NCBI RefSeq assembly: GCF_000334455.1
Contig: NZ_BANX01000033.1
Span: 1-64,000 of the forward strand
Length of the DNA stretch: 64,000 bases
DNA from: Gordonia soli NBRC 108243
GTDB lineage: Bacteria; Actinomycetota; Actinomycetes; Mycobacteriales; Mycobacteriaceae
Direction of reading: 5' to 3'
The notes below the pieces were generated by a model that ran no database searches, was not told where the DNA came from, and worked only from the letters and a program-made list of their open reading frames with translations. A program made the position numbers and the translations under genes. Of this stretch, positions 62,150-64,000 are shown piece by piece. Every line of letters begins with the position of its first letter. Position 1 is the first letter of the stretch.

Positions 62150-62252
62150 GCTGACGACGGGCCGGGTGGGTGCTCGGCACCGCCGGCCGTGCTCGACGCC
62201 GGTACTCTGGCCGGGATCCCATCCGGGCCACGGACCGTACCGAAGGACACAC

Positions 62253-62744
62253 ATGACACCTTCCGGCGAACTCACCGCCTACGACTTCACCGCCGACGAC
62301 ATCGACGGCAAGCCCGTCCCGCTGTCGGGGTATCAGGGTCACCCCCTGCTCATCGTCAACACGGCGTCGCAGTGCGGCTTCACCCCGCAGTACAAGGGAC
62401 TCGAGACCTTGAACCGCGACTACCAGGACCGTGGGCTGCGCGTCCTCGGTTTCCCGTGCGATCAGTTCGCGCATCAGGAGCCGGGTGACGCCGAGGAGAT
62501 CAAGAACTTCTGTTCACTCAATTACGACGTCACCTTCCCGCTGTTCGCGAAGATCGACGTCAACGGCGACGACGCCCACCCGCTGTACGCCTGGTTGAGG
62601 AGCCAGAAGGGCGGTCTGCTCGGCGGTCGGATCAAGTGGAACTTCACCAAGTTCTTGGTCGACAAGAACGGTCAGGTCGTCGACCGCTTCGCGCCCACCA
62701 CCAAGCCCGAGAAGCTGGGCGGAACCATCGAGAAGTACCTCTGA
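62253..62744 (+). CDS. glutathione peroxidase-family (thioredoxin-type) peroxidase
   Basis: A 163-residue thioredoxin-fold peroxidase. The peroxidatic cysteine is in VNTASQCGFTPQYKGLETL. FPCDQFAHQEPGDAEEIKNFC holds the conserved Gln-containing loop and a likely resolving cysteine; KWNFTKFLVDKNGQVVDRFAP carries the catalytic Trp and Asn. It reduces hydroperoxides, probably using thioredoxin or mycothiol rather than glutathione, as mycolic-acid bacteria lack glutathione. GAAGGA precedes ATG 62253. Confidence 0.88.
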   Translation: MTPSGELTAYDFTADDIDGKPVPLSGYQGHPLLIVNTASQCGFTPQYKGLETLNRDYQDRGLRVLGFPCDQFAHQEPGDAEEIKNFCSLNYDVTFPLFAKIDVNGDDAHPLYAWLRSQKGGLLGGRIKWNFTKFLVDKNGQVVDRFAPTTKPEKLGGTIEKYL

Positions 62745-62793
62745 GCAACCGATCTCGACCCGAGCGCGGGTCCGAGATGGAAGTATCGGGACG

Positions 62794-63696
62794 GTGAACG
62801 AGACAACGGTTCCGAGGAGTCGCGCGGCGTCCTTCGGTTGGGTCGGAATCGCCTACCTGGTCGCGCTTGCGGTGGCTGCGGCCTGGCTGTGGTGGGGCCC
62901 CACGACCGATCGGCTCTGGCTCGACGCCCTGATCGCCGACATCATCGGCACATTGGTGATCTTCGCCTTCAGTCGCGCCTTCGGGAACTCCAGCTTCTAC
63001 GACGCCTACTGGAGTGTGGTGCCGCCGCTGCTGCTCATCTACTGGTGGGCAGCCGGCGACGTCGGTATCGACGCCGTCCACTGCTGGTTGGTCGCTGCCG
63101 TCGTCGGCGTCTGGGCCGTCCGGTTGACGGCGAACTGGGCCATCTCGTTTCCCGGTCTGCACCATGAGGACTGGCGCTATCCCCTGCTCCGGGGTCGCGC
63201 GGGGCGAGCCGAGGTCGTCGCCGACCTCGGCGGTATCCATCTCGTCCCGACGCTGCAGGTGTTCCTGGGCATGCTTCCGGTCTATGTAGCGGTGACCCAC
63301 GACTCCGTCGAGCTGGCTTGGCTCGCCGGGATCGCGGCCGCCGTGGGATTCTCAGCTGTCGCGCTCGAGTATGTCGCGGACGCGCAGCTTCGCGCGTTCA
63401 GCCGCGACCGTCGGCCCGGTCAGGTCATGGACCACGGGCTCTGGTCGTGGTCGCGTCATCCGAACTACTTCGGTGAGTTCGCCTTCTGGTGTGCGCTGGC
63501 CCTCTTCGGGGTGGCGACGGTGCCCGGTGACGCCTGGTGGTTGTTCATCGGGGCGGTTGCCATGCTGGCGATGTTCCTCGGTGCGAGCATCCCGATGATG
63601 GAGGACCGCAGCCTCGAGCGGCGACCTGACTACCAGGGAGTGGTCGACCGGGTTCCGAAGTTCGTGCCGAGGCCACCCCGACGGGTGTCCGCGTGA
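62794..63696 (+). CDS. DUF1295 steroid-5-alpha-reductase-like membrane protein
   Basis: A 300-residue protein with about six membrane segments. The C-terminal motif DHGLWSWSRHPNYFGEFAFW and ERRPDYQGVVDRVP is the DUF1295/ICMT-like signature of lipid-modifying reductases or methyltransferases. NSSFYDAYWSVVPP lies in the second membrane region. GTG 62794 is the start. The stop overlaps the start of the next gene as GTGA, so the two are translated together. Confidence 0.85.
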   Translation: MNETTVPRSRAASFGWVGIAYLVALAVAAAWLWWGPTTDRLWLDALIADIIGTLVIFAFSRAFGNSSFYDAYWSVVPPLLLIYWWAAGDVGIDAVHCWLVAAVVGVWAVRLTANWAISFPGLHHEDWRYPLLRGRAGRAEVVADLGGIHLVPTLQVFLGMLPVYVAVTHDSVELAWLAGIAAAVGFSAVALEYVADAQLRAFSRDRRPGQVMDHGLWSWSRHPNYFGEFAFWCALALFGVATVPGDAWWLFIGAVAMLAMFLGASIPMMEDRSLERRPDYQGVVDRVPKFVPRPPRRVSA

Positions 63697-64000
63697 CACG
63701 TCCCCGGGTCGTCGTCGCGGGACTCGGGGACAGTGGCCTGCTGACGGCCATCCATCTGGCCCGCCATGCCGAGGTGGTCGGGGTCTCGGTCAAACCCGGG
63801 CTGGTCAGCGGCCAAGAGCTCGGCACACGATTGAGTCGGCCCGACCGGTGGTCGCGTGACTACTGGGTTTCCTTCGACCGTTACCGCGGACTCGACGGGG
63901 TGCGCACGGTGCACGGTGACGTCACCGGCCTCGACATCGACTGCCGACGACTGTCGGTTCGCCTGCCGGACGGCACGATCGAGGAGGAGTCGTACGACAT
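63693..64000 (+). CDS. FAD-dependent NAD(P)/pyridine-nucleotide oxidoreductase (partial)
   Basis: The first 102 codons are present; the gene runs off the end of the window. The N-terminal dinucleotide-binding segment is VVVAGLGDSGLLTAIHLARH, a GxGxxG variant, and DGVRTVHGDVTGLD fits type II NADH dehydrogenase-like flavoproteins. GTG 63693 overlaps the DUF1295 stop as GTGA. It may supply electrons to the adjacent membrane reductase. Confidence 0.7.
   Translation, partial: MTRPRVVVAGLGDSGLLTAIHLARHAEVVGVSVKPGLVSGQELGTRLSRPDRWSRDYWVSFDRYRGLDGVRTVHGDVTGLDIDCRRLSVRLPDGTIEEESYD

Overview
The window is 64 kb of high-GC DNA from an actinomycete, most likely a mycolic-acid bacterium close to Gordonia or Rhodococcus. 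The evidence is the very high GC, frequent GTG/TTG starts with 4-base ATGA/GTGA overlaps, a plsB-plsC-wax ester synthase run in the same order as the Mycobacterium tuberculosis Rv2482c-Rv2484c locus, an Rv0194-like fused ABC exporter, and an organosulfur operon with a DszB-like protein. The genus is an inference. No tRNA, rRNA or CRISPR array was seen.

Layout. 0.5-1.1 kb: a DUF1275 membrane protein. 1.3-8.2 kb: a compositionally odd block holding an FCD/GntR regulator, a TauE/SafE exporter, a tiny His/Asp/Glu-rich membrane ORF, an EamA transporter fused to a truncated thiD, a family III CoA transferase with a hotdog thioesterase, and a MocR-type regulator. The + strand is G-rich at the left of the block and extremely C-rich at the right, whichever strand is coding. 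8.2-10.6 kb: a scar with a large hairpin, a decayed DszC/SfnC-like flavin monooxygenase gene and an IS3-family remnant.

10.6-18.4 kb is the most interesting part: an eight-gene operon on the minus strand. It encodes a lipoprotein SsuA-type binding protein, permease, ATPase, a DszB-like desulfinase that keeps the Cys/His/Arg catalytic set, two SsuD-like flavin monooxygenases, a class II aldolase-like protein and a second SsuA/NMT1-fold protein without signal peptide. I read it as uptake followed by oxidative desulfurisation of an organic sulfonate or sulfinate. Upstream are a 1245-residue double ABC exporter and a divergent IclR regulator; similar TTTCCA-N5-TGGAAA sites lie before the exporter/iclR pair and before the sulfur operon.

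23-43 kb is housekeeping and accessory: small secreted and acidic proteins, a translationally coupled plsB / HAD-plsC / wax ester synthase operon, an amidase, a YdeI-like protein, GNAT acetyltransferases, a DksA-type protein, AmtB, an HD hydrolase, VOC proteins, a methyltransferase, and an HxlR regulator divergent from a quinone-reductase-like flavoprotein with a repeated GTATGGAC element between them.

43-64 kb holds an MBL-fold hydrolase beside a broken HxlR gene, a 21-bp tandem repeat, PdxK, CinA and a threonine aldolase. Next comes a MarR/rhodanese/membrane-protein group linked by two copies of a GTTTCAG-N5-CTGAAAC operator, then a quinone oxidoreductase under a SoxR/MerR-like promoter and a DszA/NtaA-like monooxygenase. 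The rest is a LysE exporter, a UvrA-like ABC protein, an AraC-VOC pair, an NhaA-DsbA fusion, an FMN reductase, a glutathione-peroxidase-like enzyme, and a DUF1295 protein leading into an FAD oxidoreductase cut by the window end.
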